64,000 bases of DNA from Sphingobacterium thalpophilum (GCF_901482695.1 NZ_LR590484.1:5146001-5210000), one strand, 5' to 3'. Positions 52,014-61,351 are shown, counted from the stretch's first letter. Program-made: numbers and translations. Notes: generated from the sequence alone by a model not told the origin.

Positions 52014-52871
52014 ATGTTAACAGAATTACTATCTACAAAAACAAGACAACGTTTATCATTAAAGCTATTTATTATTACAGCTTTGGCCCTGTCCGTACAT
52101 GGCAGCTCTTTGGGTCAGACAAATGCTGCATCTCAGAAATCAGGCTTCGAGGCTAGGTTAATCAATATCGAGGCGCCGAGTAATGAACCTTTTCGCTATA
52201 GTACGACATTAACGAATGGTTCGTCGCAAACCGTCACCTATAACCTTGACGCACAATTACCTCCCGGGTGGCAGATCACCTATAGAGTAGAGGGTTCTCA
52301 AGTCACTTCACTACAGATGCAGGGAAACAAATCGCAGGAAATCAGCATCGAAATCAGCTGCCCGTTGACTGCCAAGCCCGACAAATATAAAATTCCCATC
52401 AAGGCCATATCGACGCTAGATACGTTAAAGTTAGATCTCGAGGCCGCTGTCAAAGGGTCATACGCAATCGAACTGAGTACACCTTCGGGTAGGCTGAGTG
52501 ATGAAGTGGTCTCCGGCGGTACAAAAGAAATCACACTTCAGGTCAAGAATACGGGTACCCTTCCGTTAAATGCCCTTGAATTTAGTTCGCAGTTACCGAC
52601 ACGATGGGAAGCCACATTCACACCGTCCACTATCAAACAACTCGAGACTGGGAAGTCCCAGGAAGTTAAGGTTAGTCTAAGGGTGCCGGACAAAACCATT
52701 GCTGGCGATTATGTGGCCAAATTTGATGTAAAATCTGCCAGTAACTCCGCGGATGTCTCCTTCCGAATCATTGTAAAGACCTCTTTACTCTCCGGATGGA
52801 TCGGCATGCTGATTATTCTATTGGCTATCGGCTTAGTGTATTATCTCATTCGCAAATACGGAAGAAGATAG
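52014..52871 (+). CDS. NEW3-domain exported protein with C-terminal membrane helix
   Basis: 285 aa. N-terminal signal (about 1-35), then two Ig-like NEW3 domains (about 45-145 and 150-255): TTLTNGSSQTVTYNLDAQLPPGWQITY and LQVKNTGTLPLNALEFSSQLPTRWEATF with SQEVKVSLRVPDKTIAGDY. A C-terminal membrane helix (GMLIILLAIGLVYYLIRKYGRR) anchors it with the domains outside. It precedes an ABC ATPase by 11 bp; the three genes probably form one exporter or signalling unit. Confidence 0.87.
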   Translation: MLTELLSTKTRQRLSLKLFIITALALSVHGSSLGQTNAASQKSGFEARLINIEAPSNEPFRYSTTLTNGSSQTVTYNLDAQLPPGWQITYRVEGSQVTSLQMQGNKSQEISIEISCPLTAKPDKYKIPIKAISTLDTLKLDLEAAVKGSYAIELSTPSGRLSDEVVSGGTKEITLQVKNTGTLPLNALEFSSQLPTRWEATFTPSTIKQLETGKSQEVKVSLRVPDKTIAGDYVAKFDVKSASNSADVSFRIIVKTSLLSGWIGMLIILLAIGLVYYLIRKYGRR

Positions 52872-52882
52872 AAAAGATTATC

Positions 52883-53896
52883 ATGAAGGACCCTATTATT
52901 CAACTGACTGGCCTGACCAAAAATTACGGTACAGCAGTCGCTGTTGACAAACTTGATTTAAATATCTATAAAGGCGAGATATTTGGCCTGCTTGGCCCCA
53001 ACGGTGCCGGAAAAACAACCAGCATCTTAATGATGCTGGGGTTGACCGAGCCATCTTCTGGTACCGCCATGGTGTGCGGCTACAATGCCACCAGGAGCCC
53101 AATCGCAGTCAAGAAGAAAGTAGGCTATCTCCCTGACAATGTAGGCTTCTATCCCGAGATGACTGCCTTGGAGAACCTTAGTTTTATCGCTAGATTAAAT
53201 GGTCTGTCGACTTCACAGGCCTACGACCGGGCGAAAGAGATGTTGAGCATCGTCGGATTAGAACAGGCAATAAATAAGAAAGCGGGTGTATTTTCCAGAG
53301 GAATGAAGCAGCGACTTGGACTGGCAGAGGTACTTATCAAAAATCCAGAAGTAGCTATATTGGACGAACCTACGCTAGGAATCGATCCAAGCGGTGTCAA
53401 TGAATTCCTTGAGCTTATCAAAAAATTGAGCAAAGAGCAACATTTAACTGTTCTTCTGTCATCACACCACTTGCATCAGGTACAGCGTGTATGTGACAGG
53501 GTCGGCATCTTTGTCGACGGAAAACTTCTTGTAGAAGGATCCATAGACCAATTAGCGCAAAATCTCCAGCAACAGGAAGGCGTAACAACACGTATCGCGA
53601 TCGAAGCGGATAATGATATGATAGGCTTCGAAAAGCAGCTGAAAAACCTACCCGGCCTGCGGCAGTTAACCATCCAGGCAAACACTATTGAACTTAAAAG
53701 CGACGGCGATGTCACAGCTGAAGCTGTACGTCTGCTGGTGCACCATGGGGCGAACGTCGTTTCCGTTCAGCGTAACGACTACGCATTGGATAACATTTAT
53801 AATACGTATTTCGAGCATAGTAAAATAAACAATACTGAATATGAAAAATCCAACCGTTTCTTCGGGAAGTCTCTTTTCGGGAAGTTTAAACGCTAA
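52883..53896 (+). CDS. ABC transporter ATP-binding protein
   Basis: 337 aa from the ATG at 52883 (the frame is open further upstream inside the NEW3 gene). Walker A GPNGAGKTT, signature FSRGMKQRLGLAEVLIKNPEVAILDEPTLGIDP with Walker B, and the switch His in LLSSHHLHQV. A 100-residue C-terminal extension (from about 235) is typical of ATPases that pair with an ABC-2 permease. The next gene starts within its last 56 bp. Confidence 0.92.
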   Translation: MKDPIIQLTGLTKNYGTAVAVDKLDLNIYKGEIFGLLGPNGAGKTTSILMMLGLTEPSSGTAMVCGYNATRSPIAVKKKVGYLPDNVGFYPEMTALENLSFIARLNGLSTSQAYDRAKEMLSIVGLEQAINKKAGVFSRGMKQRLGLAEVLIKNPEVAILDEPTLGIDPSGVNEFLELIKKLSKEQHLTVLLSSHHLHQVQRVCDRVGIFVDGKLLVEGSIDQLAQNLQQQEGVTTRIAIEADNDMIGFEKQLKNLPGLRQLTIQANTIELKSDGDVTAEAVRLLVHHGANVVSVQRNDYALDNIYNTYFEHSKINNTEYEKSNRFFGKSLFGKFKR

Positions 53897-54869
53897 TGTG
53901 ACTTCGGGAAGAACAGAAAAAGGCAGCCCTTTGATGGTATTGTTAAACAAGGAAGCTGCATCTCAGATCAGGAGTTGGCGGTTTGTCACCTTAATCATAT
54001 TGATTCTATTGACATTTGGGGCCTCACTCTATATTTCCTCTTCCGGACTAAAAGATGCTGTCAATAATGTACAGGATCCAGATAAATCATTCTTATACCT
54101 CAAATTGTTGACGCTCACTGACAATTCGATACCTCCGTTTCATGTGTTTTTGAATTTCCTGGCGCCTTTGCTCGGCATTGCACTGGGTTTTGACGCGATC
54201 AATGCTGAGTATAATAATGGAACACTTACCCGGCTGATGGCACAACCGCTATATAGGGATAATCTGCTGTTTGCCAAATTTTTGGCGCCGCTCATTGTCG
54301 TAGGTACATTGTTTGTTGCTTTGGTATTACTTATGATCGGTGGTGGATTATTGGGAACTGGTGTACGTATAGAACCACAAGAATTGCTGCGGATACTGGG
54401 TTTCACATTCATTAGTATCATCTACGTGGCATTTTGGCTCAGCCTTTCCATTTTATTATCGATCTCTTTTCGTCAGCCAGCTACCTCGGCACTGACAGCC
54501 ATCGGGATCTGGCTTTTTTTCACCGTATTCTTTCCTATTTTGGTTAATCTGGCGATACGTCCGTTTTTGCCGAATCCAAACTATATCTCAGAACAAGAGT
54601 ACTTAAGTTATAATGAGCTTATATTGAATATATTGAGATTGTCGCCAAGCCAACTTTACACAGATGCGTCGACAACCCTGTTGATGCCGTCTGTCCGAAG
54701 CCTTGGCCCAATCGCAATGGAACAGATGGTAGGCGCCATCCCAGCTCCACTTTCGGTGAGAGAGAGTATTCTTATGGTTTGGCCACAGATAAGTGGTCTT
54801 ACCGCGGCGACAGTGGTTTGCTTTGCATGGTCTTATTATCTGTTTATGAGACGTGAGATTCGCTGTTAG
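53841..54869 (+). CDS. ABC-2 type transporter permease
   Basis: 342 aa. Overlaps the ATPase gene by 56 bp; an ATG at 53934 would remove the overlap and the low-complexity N-terminus (SSGSLFSGSLNANVTSG), so the start is uncertain. Six helices, with the motif LLGIALGFDAINAEYNNGTLTRLMAQPLYRDNLLFAKFLAPL typical of ABC-2 permeases of the GldF/NosY type. Together with the ATPase and NEW3 protein it would export an unknown cargo. Confidence 0.88.
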   Translation: MKNPTVSSGSLFSGSLNANVTSGRTEKGSPLMVLLNKEAASQIRSWRFVTLIILILLTFGASLYISSSGLKDAVNNVQDPDKSFLYLKLLTLTDNSIPPFHVFLNFLAPLLGIALGFDAINAEYNNGTLTRLMAQPLYRDNLLFAKFLAPLIVVGTLFVALVLLMIGGGLLGTGVRIEPQELLRILGFTFISIIYVAFWLSLSILLSISFRQPATSALTAIGIWLFFTVFFPILVNLAIRPFLPNPNYISEQEYLSYNELILNILRLSPSQLYTDASTTLLMPSVRSLGPIAMEQMVGAIPAPLSVRESILMVWPQISGLTAATVVCFAWSYYLFMRREIRC

Positions 54870-54882
54870 CAGTAGTGTAACC

Positions 54883-54924
54883 GAGGACAAATGCCTTTTA
54901 GGTCGCCGAACGGCATTTGTCCTC
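54883..54924. terminator. Hairpin terminator between convergent genes
   Basis: Perfect 13-bp stem, 54883-54895 with 54912-54924, 16-nt loop, between the ABC permease and the cinA-like gene. Confidence 0.72.
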
Positions 54925-54935
54925 AATTCAAACCG

Positions 54936-55433
54936 CTATCTGTTTTTAAGCGCATCAGCCATGTTCTCCAATGCTGCAATAGTATACGCGTATTGGGCAT
55001 CTACAGCGTCCATAGGTAGCTGTAGTTCGATCTTTTTTCGATCGACAAGCTTTCCCTGATGTACGACCGAAATAAACGCAAATAGTTCACCCCGCGACTC
55101 GGGCACCACTGTGGCATAACCCGTTGTCGCTATTCCCCAATCCGCATGGAACAACGCCGCTACTGCAACAGCCATCTGATCAGTAATGGAGGCTGATACA
55201 CAATTGCAGCGCTTGGCTCCTTCCGCATCAACTTGTAAGATCCGTATTTTTTCGTCCATCGCGTAAGTAGTTATGCCACCGGCAAACACTGCAGTTGCAT
55301 TTTCCATCTGTGAGCATGCCAACTGCAAAAAGCCTGCTGTCACACTTTCTGCTACCGCCAACCGTGTATGAGATTGGCAAAGACCGTTTTTAATCTCCTT
55401 CAGCAATCGTTCGGAAAATTCTATTTTAGCCAT
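54936..55433 (-). CDS. pncC: CinA-family nicotinamide-nucleotide amidohydrolase
   Basis: 165 aa, the CinA C-terminal (PncC) domain alone. AVAESVTAGFLQLACSQ, then FAGGITTYAMDEKIRIL, and GIATTGYATVVPES (usual form TGxAGP; here the AGP is missing) and a C-terminal AYTIAALENM helix. It would hydrolyse NMN to nicotinate mononucleotide in NAD salvage. The change at the usual GP motif means activity should be tested. Confidence 0.85.
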   Translation of the reverse strand: MAKIEFSERLLKEIKNGLCQSHTRLAVAESVTAGFLQLACSQMENATAVFAGGITTYAMDEKIRILQVDAEGAKRCNCVSASITDQMAVAVAALFHADWGIATTGYATVVPESRGELFAFISVVHQGKLVDRKKIELQLPMDAVDAQYAYTIAALENMADALKNR

Positions 55434-55515
55434 ATAACTCGAAATCTTTTACCGTTTATGATAACTCTTATTTGGATGGACAGCATTCAGATGTTATCAA
55501 CCTACCATCCATAAA

Positions 55516-55812
55516 CTAAGCGACATTAAAAATCCTGATCTCGGGATTATCCAGAATCAATGGTTTGAGCGCAACGAGAACACTATTGTTATACAGCTCA
55601 GTAGAAAGAAAAGCTTTGGCATCTTCGGCAGTCTCAAATCCATGTAACAGTTGGATATACTCCTCACCTATCAATAATTCTGCAGATATCGCCCCTTTAA
55701 TCTGGTCAAGGAAGGACGCTTGAAACTTATCGTAAACACTCGAAGCAGCACCTTTATCCGCTGCATTGATCCTTAAGGTAATCTGTAAATATGCTTTTAC
55801 TGTCTTGTCCAT
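55516..55812 (-). CDS. Small hypothetical protein, dimeric alpha/beta-barrel-like
   Basis: 98 aa with a beta-alpha-beta pattern: YLQITLRINAAD, helix VYDKFQASFLDQIKG, strand SAELLIGEEYIQLLHGFETAEDAKAFLSTELYNN, ending ALKPLILDNPEIRIFNV. It looks like an ABM/antibiotic-biosynthesis-like dimeric fold. No catalytic residues identified. Lies 83 bp downstream of the start side of the CinA gene. Confidence 0.7.
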   Translation of the reverse strand: MDKTVKAYLQITLRINAADKGAASSVYDKFQASFLDQIKGAISAELLIGEEYIQLLHGFETAEDAKAFLSTELYNNSVLVALKPLILDNPEIRIFNVA

Positions 55813-56051
55813 ATTTGTATGAATAAATTACTGAAATCTTATATCTGTGATGTAGACTACTTGAAACTGACTTCAGACTCAGTCGTCATGCTTGTCTTCG
55901 GATGGCGAACAGCTGTCAACAGTGGATGGTTTGAATGAAGATATATTTATGTATACGCAACTGGTCCTTTATAGCATTAGAGAACAAAACTTCTTTTATG
56001 CTAAAACCTTCGCTTGACTGTTGTTGTTCTAATGAAAAACACATCAATATT

Positions 56052-56204
56052 ATGGGAAATTTATTATACATCATTGCCGTCATTTTAGTCATTATATGGG
56101 CAATCAGTTTTTTCGGAGGTTATGCAACGGGGAATATTATACACGTGTTGCTGGTTATTGCAATCATCGTTGTCTTGTTGCGCGTTATACGGGGGGCTGC
56201 ATAA
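56052..56204 (+). CDS. lmo0937-family small membrane protein
   Basis: 50 aa from the ATG at 56052; the frame extends upstream but only this part matches. MGNLLYIIAVILVIIWAISFF, then GYATGNIIHVLLVIAIIVVLLRVIRG: two helices with a short loop, the characteristic pattern of this widespread stress-associated family. Function unknown. Its TAA lies inside the stem of the following terminator. Confidence 0.88.
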   Translation: MGNLLYIIAVILVIIWAISFFGGYATGNIIHVLLVIAIIVVLLRVIRGAA

Positions 56205-56251
56205 AGATCCGGCGAGGGGATACATTTTATTCCCTCGCCGGATCTTTATGC
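56199..56251. terminator. Perfect 21-bp hairpin terminator
   Basis: Arms 56199-56219 and 56231-56251, 11-nt loop. The lmo0937 stop (56202-56204) is in the left arm. It lies before the end of the convergent DUF2891 gene at 56266. T-rich only within the arm, so it may also protect 3' ends. Confidence 0.85.
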
Positions 56252-56265
56252 CCCGCCTCTTTATC

Positions 56266-57384
56266 CTAACGCACTTCGTTGATTGATTCATTGTGCGATA
56301 ACGCATAGAGCGCAAAAGTCCCCAGCCAGTGCGATCCCATATAATCATCCTGCGTAGTGATATTGGGCAATGAATAGTTTAGATGTTTATTGGCCAGAGC
56401 GTGCAGATGATTTAGTTCTGGGAGGGCCTTGGCTATGCCGTTTAAACAGGTCGCGCGGCTAAAATTCAACCCATCGAGATGTACCAAATGTCCATCACTG
56501 CGATCTTTCACAATCCCCGGTTCCAGATTAAATTCTGGCTCGAACAGTTCAGGAAGAAATTCTCGCAGCCACTTGCGGTATTCCTCCTGACGCATGACCG
56601 TGCTCATGCATAGCGCTTCCTCAAGGCAGGGCGAAAGGAAATCACTTCCACTGGGCTCGAAGCTGATATTACAATTTTTATCATGGTCGTACAACCTTGT
56701 CGCATTGGTCATTAAAGACTTTTCAAAAACCGTATTGTTCGTCGCCCGTGCATAATCCAGTGCTAGCGATAGTCCAAACGCCGTATTATCATGGTAACCG
56801 GTACGGATCGGATAGACCAGCTTGGGTAAGTAATCTTGATAAGCTTTTACAATATGCTTCGCCAATGGCGACAAAGCGCCTGCCCAACGCTGGGCGTCGC
56901 TATCTTTCCAAGTCAGCAGTTCCTTCTGTAGTTGCAGTAGCCATGCCCAGCCGTAGGTACGCTCAAAGTTTCTATTATTTTTAGTTTGGAAAAACGCCAG
57001 TTCGGCAGCTACATGTTCGTCGGTGATGATCTGATTCAGCTGTTTCCGTATGCTTCCAGCCTTATCCAGATCAGGAAACTGTTTTAGAATACGGATGATA
57101 GACCAGTAGCCGTGAACGGAAGAATGCCAATCAAAACAACCATAGAAAATGGGGTGCAGCGCACGCGGGCCTTTCAAGTCTTCTCCGCTCCCCAATACTT
57201 GGCCTAGCTTGTTGGGATACTCGACTTCGATGCAGTGCAATGGCAGGGCGAGTAGCTGCCTCGCCTGTGCGCTATCAAGTTGCAAAGGAGCCTCCTCTCT
57301 ACTTGTACGCACGTTAACCTTGGAACTATTCTGGCATGCGACAGCCAAAAATGTACTGCAAAATAATCCTACTATTTTTTTCAT
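56266..57384 (-). CDS. DUF2891 family lipoprotein
   Basis: 372 aa. Lipobox AVAC, Cys17. DUF2891 toroid-like region: LHPIFYGCFDWHSSVHGYW (active-site-like Cys, Asp, His cluster), RTYGWAWLLQLQKEL, RTGYHDNTAFGLSLALDYAR and FEPSGSDFLSPCLEEALCM. The His-rich conserved patches suggest an enzyme, perhaps glycan- or carbohydrate-active, but none has been shown to my knowledge. Exported and lipid-anchored here, unlike most cytosolic relatives. Confidence 0.88.
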   Translation of the reverse strand: MKKIVGLFCSTFLAVACQNSSKVNVRTSREEAPLQLDSAQARQLLALPLHCIEVEYPNKLGQVLGSGEDLKGPRALHPIFYGCFDWHSSVHGYWSIIRILKQFPDLDKAGSIRKQLNQIITDEHVAAELAFFQTKNNRNFERTYGWAWLLQLQKELLTWKDSDAQRWAGALSPLAKHIVKAYQDYLPKLVYPIRTGYHDNTAFGLSLALDYARATNNTVFEKSLMTNATRLYDHDKNCNISFEPSGSDFLSPCLEEALCMSTVMRQEEYRKWLREFLPELFEPEFNLEPGIVKDRSDGHLVHLDGLNFSRATCLNGIAKALPELNHLHALANKHLNYSLPNITTQDDYMGSHWLGTFALYALSHNESINEVR

Positions 57385-57490
57385 CTGCTATTTAATTTCT
57401 TTTATCGCTTGGCGAACGCTCCATCTGGTCTAAGACGCCTAATGCGGATAAAATGACATATTTTTATGTAGAGGCCAGTAAACTTTTATT

Positions 57491-58192
57491 TTATTCACGG
57501 TAATCAGACTCGTCAAGTAACTGCTGAACGAGACCAGGAACGGCTATACTTGCACTTTCCTCAAAACACTGAATTTTAGTTCCCGATACCCCATATGGAA
57601 TGTGCTTATCGATCACATAGATCCTACACTGCGACGAAGCAAATTCCTTTAGTCCCGCGGCCGGATAAACTTGCAAGGAAGTCCCAATAATCAACAATAT
57701 GTCTGCTGCTTCAACATGCGCGATCGCGCGTTCGATCTCCGGAACCGCCTCTCCAAACCAGACAATATTGGGACGCAACTGGCTTCCCTTTTCACAAAGA
57801 TCTCCCATTTTGATTTCGGTTCCTTCGACAGGATATACCAACCGTTCATCTATTGACGATCTCGATTGATCCAATCGTCCATGCAAATGAATGATTGCGG
57901 TTGAGCCTGCCTGTTCGTGTAGTAGATCCACATTTTGCGTTATAATGGTGACATTATATGCGGACTCGAGGCGCTGCAATGCCAGATGGGCTACATTTGG
58001 TCTAGCCGCCAGCGCCACCTTCCGTCTTAAATTATAGAATTCCTGCACCAAAACCGGATTTTTAGTCCAGCCTTCAATGGATGCCACCTCCATCACGTCG
58101 TGTCCCTCCCACAGACCATTGGCGTCCCGAAACGTGGGGATGCCACTTTCAGCGGAGATACCTGCTCCAGTGAGTACAACAATATTCTTCAT
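57491..58192 (-). CDS. cobB: Sir2-family NAD-dependent protein deacylase
   Basis: 233 aa. NAD motifs VLTGAGISAESGIPTFRDANGLW and ITQNVDLLHEQAGS, catalytic His in HLHGRL, and WFGEAVP. The substrate pair Tyr-x-x-Arg (FYNLRR) marks the class III deacylases that remove succinyl or malonyl groups. The zinc-binding region lacks the usual four Cys: only one Cys remains (DLCEKGSQLRP). Probably still folded as in other Bacteroidota homologues. Confidence 0.9.
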   Translation of the reverse strand: MKNIVVLTGAGISAESGIPTFRDANGLWEGHDVMEVASIEGWTKNPVLVQEFYNLRRKVALAARPNVAHLALQRLESAYNVTIITQNVDLLHEQAGSTAIIHLHGRLDQSRSSIDERLVYPVEGTEIKMGDLCEKGSQLRPNIVWFGEAVPEIERAIAHVEAADILLIIGTSLQVYPAAGLKEFASSQCRIYVIDKHIPYGVSGTKIQCFEESASIAVPGLVQQLLDESDYRE

Positions 58193-58275
58193 TTCATTGC
58201 CATTTTACCACATCTAAAAATAGTGATTTCCAACGAATCCCCACCATAACCGACCGAATAATTTGTGTACCAGGA

Positions 58276-58740
58276 TCACAACTCCTGTTTAAGGAGCATA
58301 ATGGCATAATCTTCCGGGAGTTCGAGCTGAACTGAATCACGGCTGGCCGCCGCTCTCCTATTCATTTCCTCAAACGAACGTTGATAATACACAAATGCTC
58401 TGTTGGGGATATGGAGGTCCTTAGCCTGTTTAACACCAAATTGATAGCGATTTTTCACGAGTTTAACATGACTGTAGATCCGGTAAGTCACCACTTGGAC
58501 CTGAATCCTGTCAAAAGCAGACATCTCCTTTAAATTGGCAGGTTCGTGGAAGTACTTTTCATTAAAATACATAAACTCTTGCGATTTAGCTAAAGAATCG
58601 AGGCTCAATCTCCCTTTGATCACTTCACTTACCAGCGAATCTGCCCGCAAACGTTCCAAATCGCTTCCATCGCCCCCATGGCATGATATGTAGAAGGCAC
58701 CGCTTATAACGATTCCAGAAACAAATTTCCAAAAGCTCAT
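58276..58740 (-). CDS. Small lipoprotein coupled to fucosidase gene
   Basis: 154 aa. Lipobox YISC, Cys20. The body is helical and charged: LERLRADSLVSEVIKGRLSLDSLAKSQEFMYFNEKYFHEPANLKEMSAFDRIQ. It resembles DUF4296-like lipoproteins in style, but this is not certain. The start codon overlaps the stop of the fucosidase gene by one base (TAATG), which shows translational coupling. Confidence 0.72.
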   Translation of the reverse strand: MSFWKFVSGIVISGAFYISCHGGDGSDLERLRADSLVSEVIKGRLSLDSLAKSQEFMYFNEKYFHEPANLKEMSAFDRIQVQVVTYRIYSHVKLVKNRYQFGVKQAKDLHIPNRAFVYYQRSFEEMNRRAAASRDSVQLELPEDYAIMLLKQEL

Positions 58741-60575
58741 TATAGATTATTTTCTATAGCACCTACTTTTTGACGATATAGCGCAAGCGGTGAATCCAAC
58801 AATATTGCAATTACAGTCATGTTTTTATCCAGACGTTCTTTGGGCACATCGATATAGATAATACCTGGGATATTGCTCCAGTAGAGTTTATTAAATACAT
58901 CGTGGCTGATCATGGACCCCTCTCCAACAATCCGGACACGTGCTATCCGATTCTTTATACCTTTCAGGGCTACTGGCCCTGTCGGTATGCCTTCGACAAA
59001 CAGATAAAGGGTCTGACGGTCCTTGGAAAGTGCACTATGCCCTTCATAATGTCCGTCTGGAAGCCCTTTATCTGTCTCATATAGGGCCTCGGCATGTTTC
59101 TCGATCCAGGAGAACACCTCTTTATTTGTTGTCTTCCCTGCTGGCATCTTAGTTTCCATACCATCAACCGTTAAACCCGAATTGTCAAAAATATTCCTTC
59201 CGGAATGTAAGCTACTTGCAATCTGGTTCAATGCCGGCACGGTTTGCTTGCTGTCCAAGACGGATAAAAGATCGGTGCTGTCTTCCTTGGGCGTGCTCCA
59301 TTCAACAGCTTCATTAAAATCAAGCGCCAGCACCGTAACGTCTTGATCAAAATTGATGCGGGATAGATCCAGTTGCAAATTTTCGCCATCTCGTCTGGTA
59401 TTCACGCTCGCGTTGCTGTCGCCGACGACGGTGACCTCCGGCGCCTTCGGATTCTTAATTCCACGGACCCATACATGTGGTTTTTGTTCGTATAAATAAA
59501 GATATAGGGTCTTACCGTCCTTTGACAATGCTGATTTTCCTAAATAGTTCTCAGCAGGAATGCCAGCCCTGGTGCCATAGATAGCCCGTGCATGTTTGTT
59601 GGTCCATCGTCCCAGTTGTTTAAGTATATGGAGCTGCTTGTCCGGGATACTGCCATCCGCTTTAGGACCGATATCGAGGAGCAGATTTCCACCCATGGCA
59701 ATACAGTCGACCAAAGTTCTGATGATCATATTTGGTGATTTATACTTTTTGTCGAATGGTTGATATCCCCATGAGTCGTTCATCGTGTAACACAGTTCCC
59801 AAAACTTGGATTCAGGACGTGTCACAGGGATTCCCTGCTCAGGCGTCTCATAGTCGCCATGATGGTTAAGACGCGAATTAATGATGATATCAGGGTTGTA
59901 TTTCCGCAGAAGCGCCAGCGTCTCCTGCGCTTTCCATTCGTCGGCACTATGCTCCCAATCTCCGTCAAACCAAATCAGTTCGGGTTTATATTGTTCGGAC
60001 AATTCGCTCAACTGCTTCTGATAATATTGAACATAGCGGTTCCAACGGTTGGGTTCGGCACTTAATTGATAACGTTTGCGGTTGCGTGTAAATACATCGT
60101 AATAGGGATGGCTCCAGTCGGGCAGCGAATAATAAAGGCCCGTATGCAGACCCTCATCTTTTATGGCCTTTACAAAGGGACTGAGGACATCCTGTTTTGC
60201 TGCCGCATTCTTCAAGGTACTGATCGCTTTGTCCGCTTCCGTATTCCATAGAGAAATACCATCATGATGTTTTGTTGTGATGACGACATATTTTGCTCCC
60301 GCCTGCCTGATCAGGCTTGCCCATTCTTTTGGCTTATAGTTCTGCGCCGTAAACCCATTGAGTTGCTTCATGTAATTGTCATGACTGATGTAATTATTGA
60401 AAAATGACCAAGATTCGGATATCCCGTCCACCGAGTAAATACCCCAATGGATAAAAATTCCTAGTTTGGCATCCTCAAACCAATCCATTTTTTGCGCTGA
60501 TGCTACCTCTTGAGCTGAAACCTTTAAGCACGCCGAAGCCAACAGTGCCAATAGTGAGATCTTTCGAAACTTCAT
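58740..60575 (-). CDS. Alpha-L-fucosidase, GH29
   Basis: 611 aa with a signal peptide (1-21, ending KVSAQ). GH29 barrel (about 25-340): FEDAKLGIFIHWGIYSVDG, VVITTKHHDGISLW, catalytic nucleophile Asp in LIWFDGDWEH, and NLLLDIGPKADGSIP. It cleaves L-fucose from glycans in the periplasm. Two C-terminal beta domains follow (about 345-430 and 500-600) and share GHSALSKD/GKSALSKDGKTLYL, a tandem duplicated unit. The small lipoprotein gene is downstream by overlap. Confidence 0.93.
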   Translation of the reverse strand: MKFRKISLLALLASACLKVSAQEVASAQKMDWFEDAKLGIFIHWGIYSVDGISESWSFFNNYISHDNYMKQLNGFTAQNYKPKEWASLIRQAGAKYVVITTKHHDGISLWNTEADKAISTLKNAAAKQDVLSPFVKAIKDEGLHTGLYYSLPDWSHPYYDVFTRNRKRYQLSAEPNRWNRYVQYYQKQLSELSEQYKPELIWFDGDWEHSADEWKAQETLALLRKYNPDIIINSRLNHHGDYETPEQGIPVTRPESKFWELCYTMNDSWGYQPFDKKYKSPNMIIRTLVDCIAMGGNLLLDIGPKADGSIPDKQLHILKQLGRWTNKHARAIYGTRAGIPAENYLGKSALSKDGKTLYLYLYEQKPHVWVRGIKNPKAPEVTVVGDSNASVNTRRDGENLQLDLSRINFDQDVTVLALDFNEAVEWSTPKEDSTDLLSVLDSKQTVPALNQIASSLHSGRNIFDNSGLTVDGMETKMPAGKTTNKEVFSWIEKHAEALYETDKGLPDGHYEGHSALSKDRQTLYLFVEGIPTGPVALKGIKNRIARVRIVGEGSMISHDVFNKLYWSNIPGIIYIDVPKERLDKNMTVIAILLDSPLALYRQKVGAIENNL

Positions 60576-60766
60576 AAAGCTAATTTAATCGAGTACATAA
60601 CGAGTTTAAGCCCGCAAAATACATATAAATGCTCAGAATCCCAGTCTACGAGTAAAAATTTGCGACTATAGCATTGCGGGCTGCTGCCCGTGATCCTCAC
60701 GACCGCCAATTGCTGGCTACACAATTAAATTGTATATCAGCACAAATTTATCTAAGTTTGGGTGGT

Positions 60767-61261
60767 ATGATTGAATTATATACAGACGGAGCGTCGAGTG
60801 GCAATCCCGGCCCTGGCGGCTATGGTACAATACTCAGGACAGTGTATACTGGGGATAACGAAGCGTTTAGGGGGAAGCTGATTGAAAAAGAATTTTCAGG
60901 TGGATACCGGAAAACAACTAACAACCGGATGGAACTCATGGCGGTCATCGTGGGCCTTGAGGCATTGAAAAACTTAAACCAAATGGTTACCGTGTACTCA
61001 GACTCCAAATACGTAATCGATGCTATCGACAAAAAATGGGTATATGGCTGGATGCAAAAAGGTTTTGCCGGTAAAAAGAACAAAGATTTGTGGATTCGGC
61101 TGATGAATGTCTATAAATTGCATCAGGTCAAGTTGGTATGGGTAAAAGGGCATGCGGGGCATCCGCTAAACGAACGTTGTGACCGACTGGCAGTAGCAGC
61201 CGCAAAAGATAAAGCAAATTGGAAAATCGATTCGGTATTTGAGCTGGAGGAATGCATTTAA
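60767..61261 (+). CDS. rnhA: Ribonuclease HI
   Basis: 164 aa from the ATG at 60767; the frame is open from 60674 but the fold starts here. Catalytic set: Asp7 in LYTDGASSGNPGPGGYG, Glu in NRMELMAVIVGLEAL, Asp in VYSDSKYVIDAI and the final Asp in GHAGHPLNERCDRLA. It degrades RNA in RNA-DNA hybrids. A terminator is located 56 bp after the stop. Confidence 0.95.
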   Translation: MIELYTDGASSGNPGPGGYGTILRTVYTGDNEAFRGKLIEKEFSGGYRKTTNNRMELMAVIVGLEALKNLNQMVTVYSDSKYVIDAIDKKWVYGWMQKGFAGKKNKDLWIRLMNVYKLHQVKLVWVKGHAGHPLNERCDRLAVAAAKDKANWKIDSVFELEECI

Positions 61262-61316
61262 AAGGATACCGCTTCCGAATATTGGATCTAGTAAAAAAGC
61301 AGTATTTATGACTAAA

Positions 61317-61351
61317 GTACAAGAGCCCATTGATCTACTGGGCTCTTGTAC
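61317..61351. terminator. Hairpin terminator between convergent genes
   Basis: Perfect 13-bp stem 61317-61329 with 61339-61351, 9-nt loop, between rnhA and trxB. Confidence 0.78.

Noticed and set aside
53860..53915. Three TTCGGGAAG copies as a CRISPR-like or regulatory repeat array
   Set aside because: Too short, unevenly spaced and inside coding sequence; more likely a local duplication.
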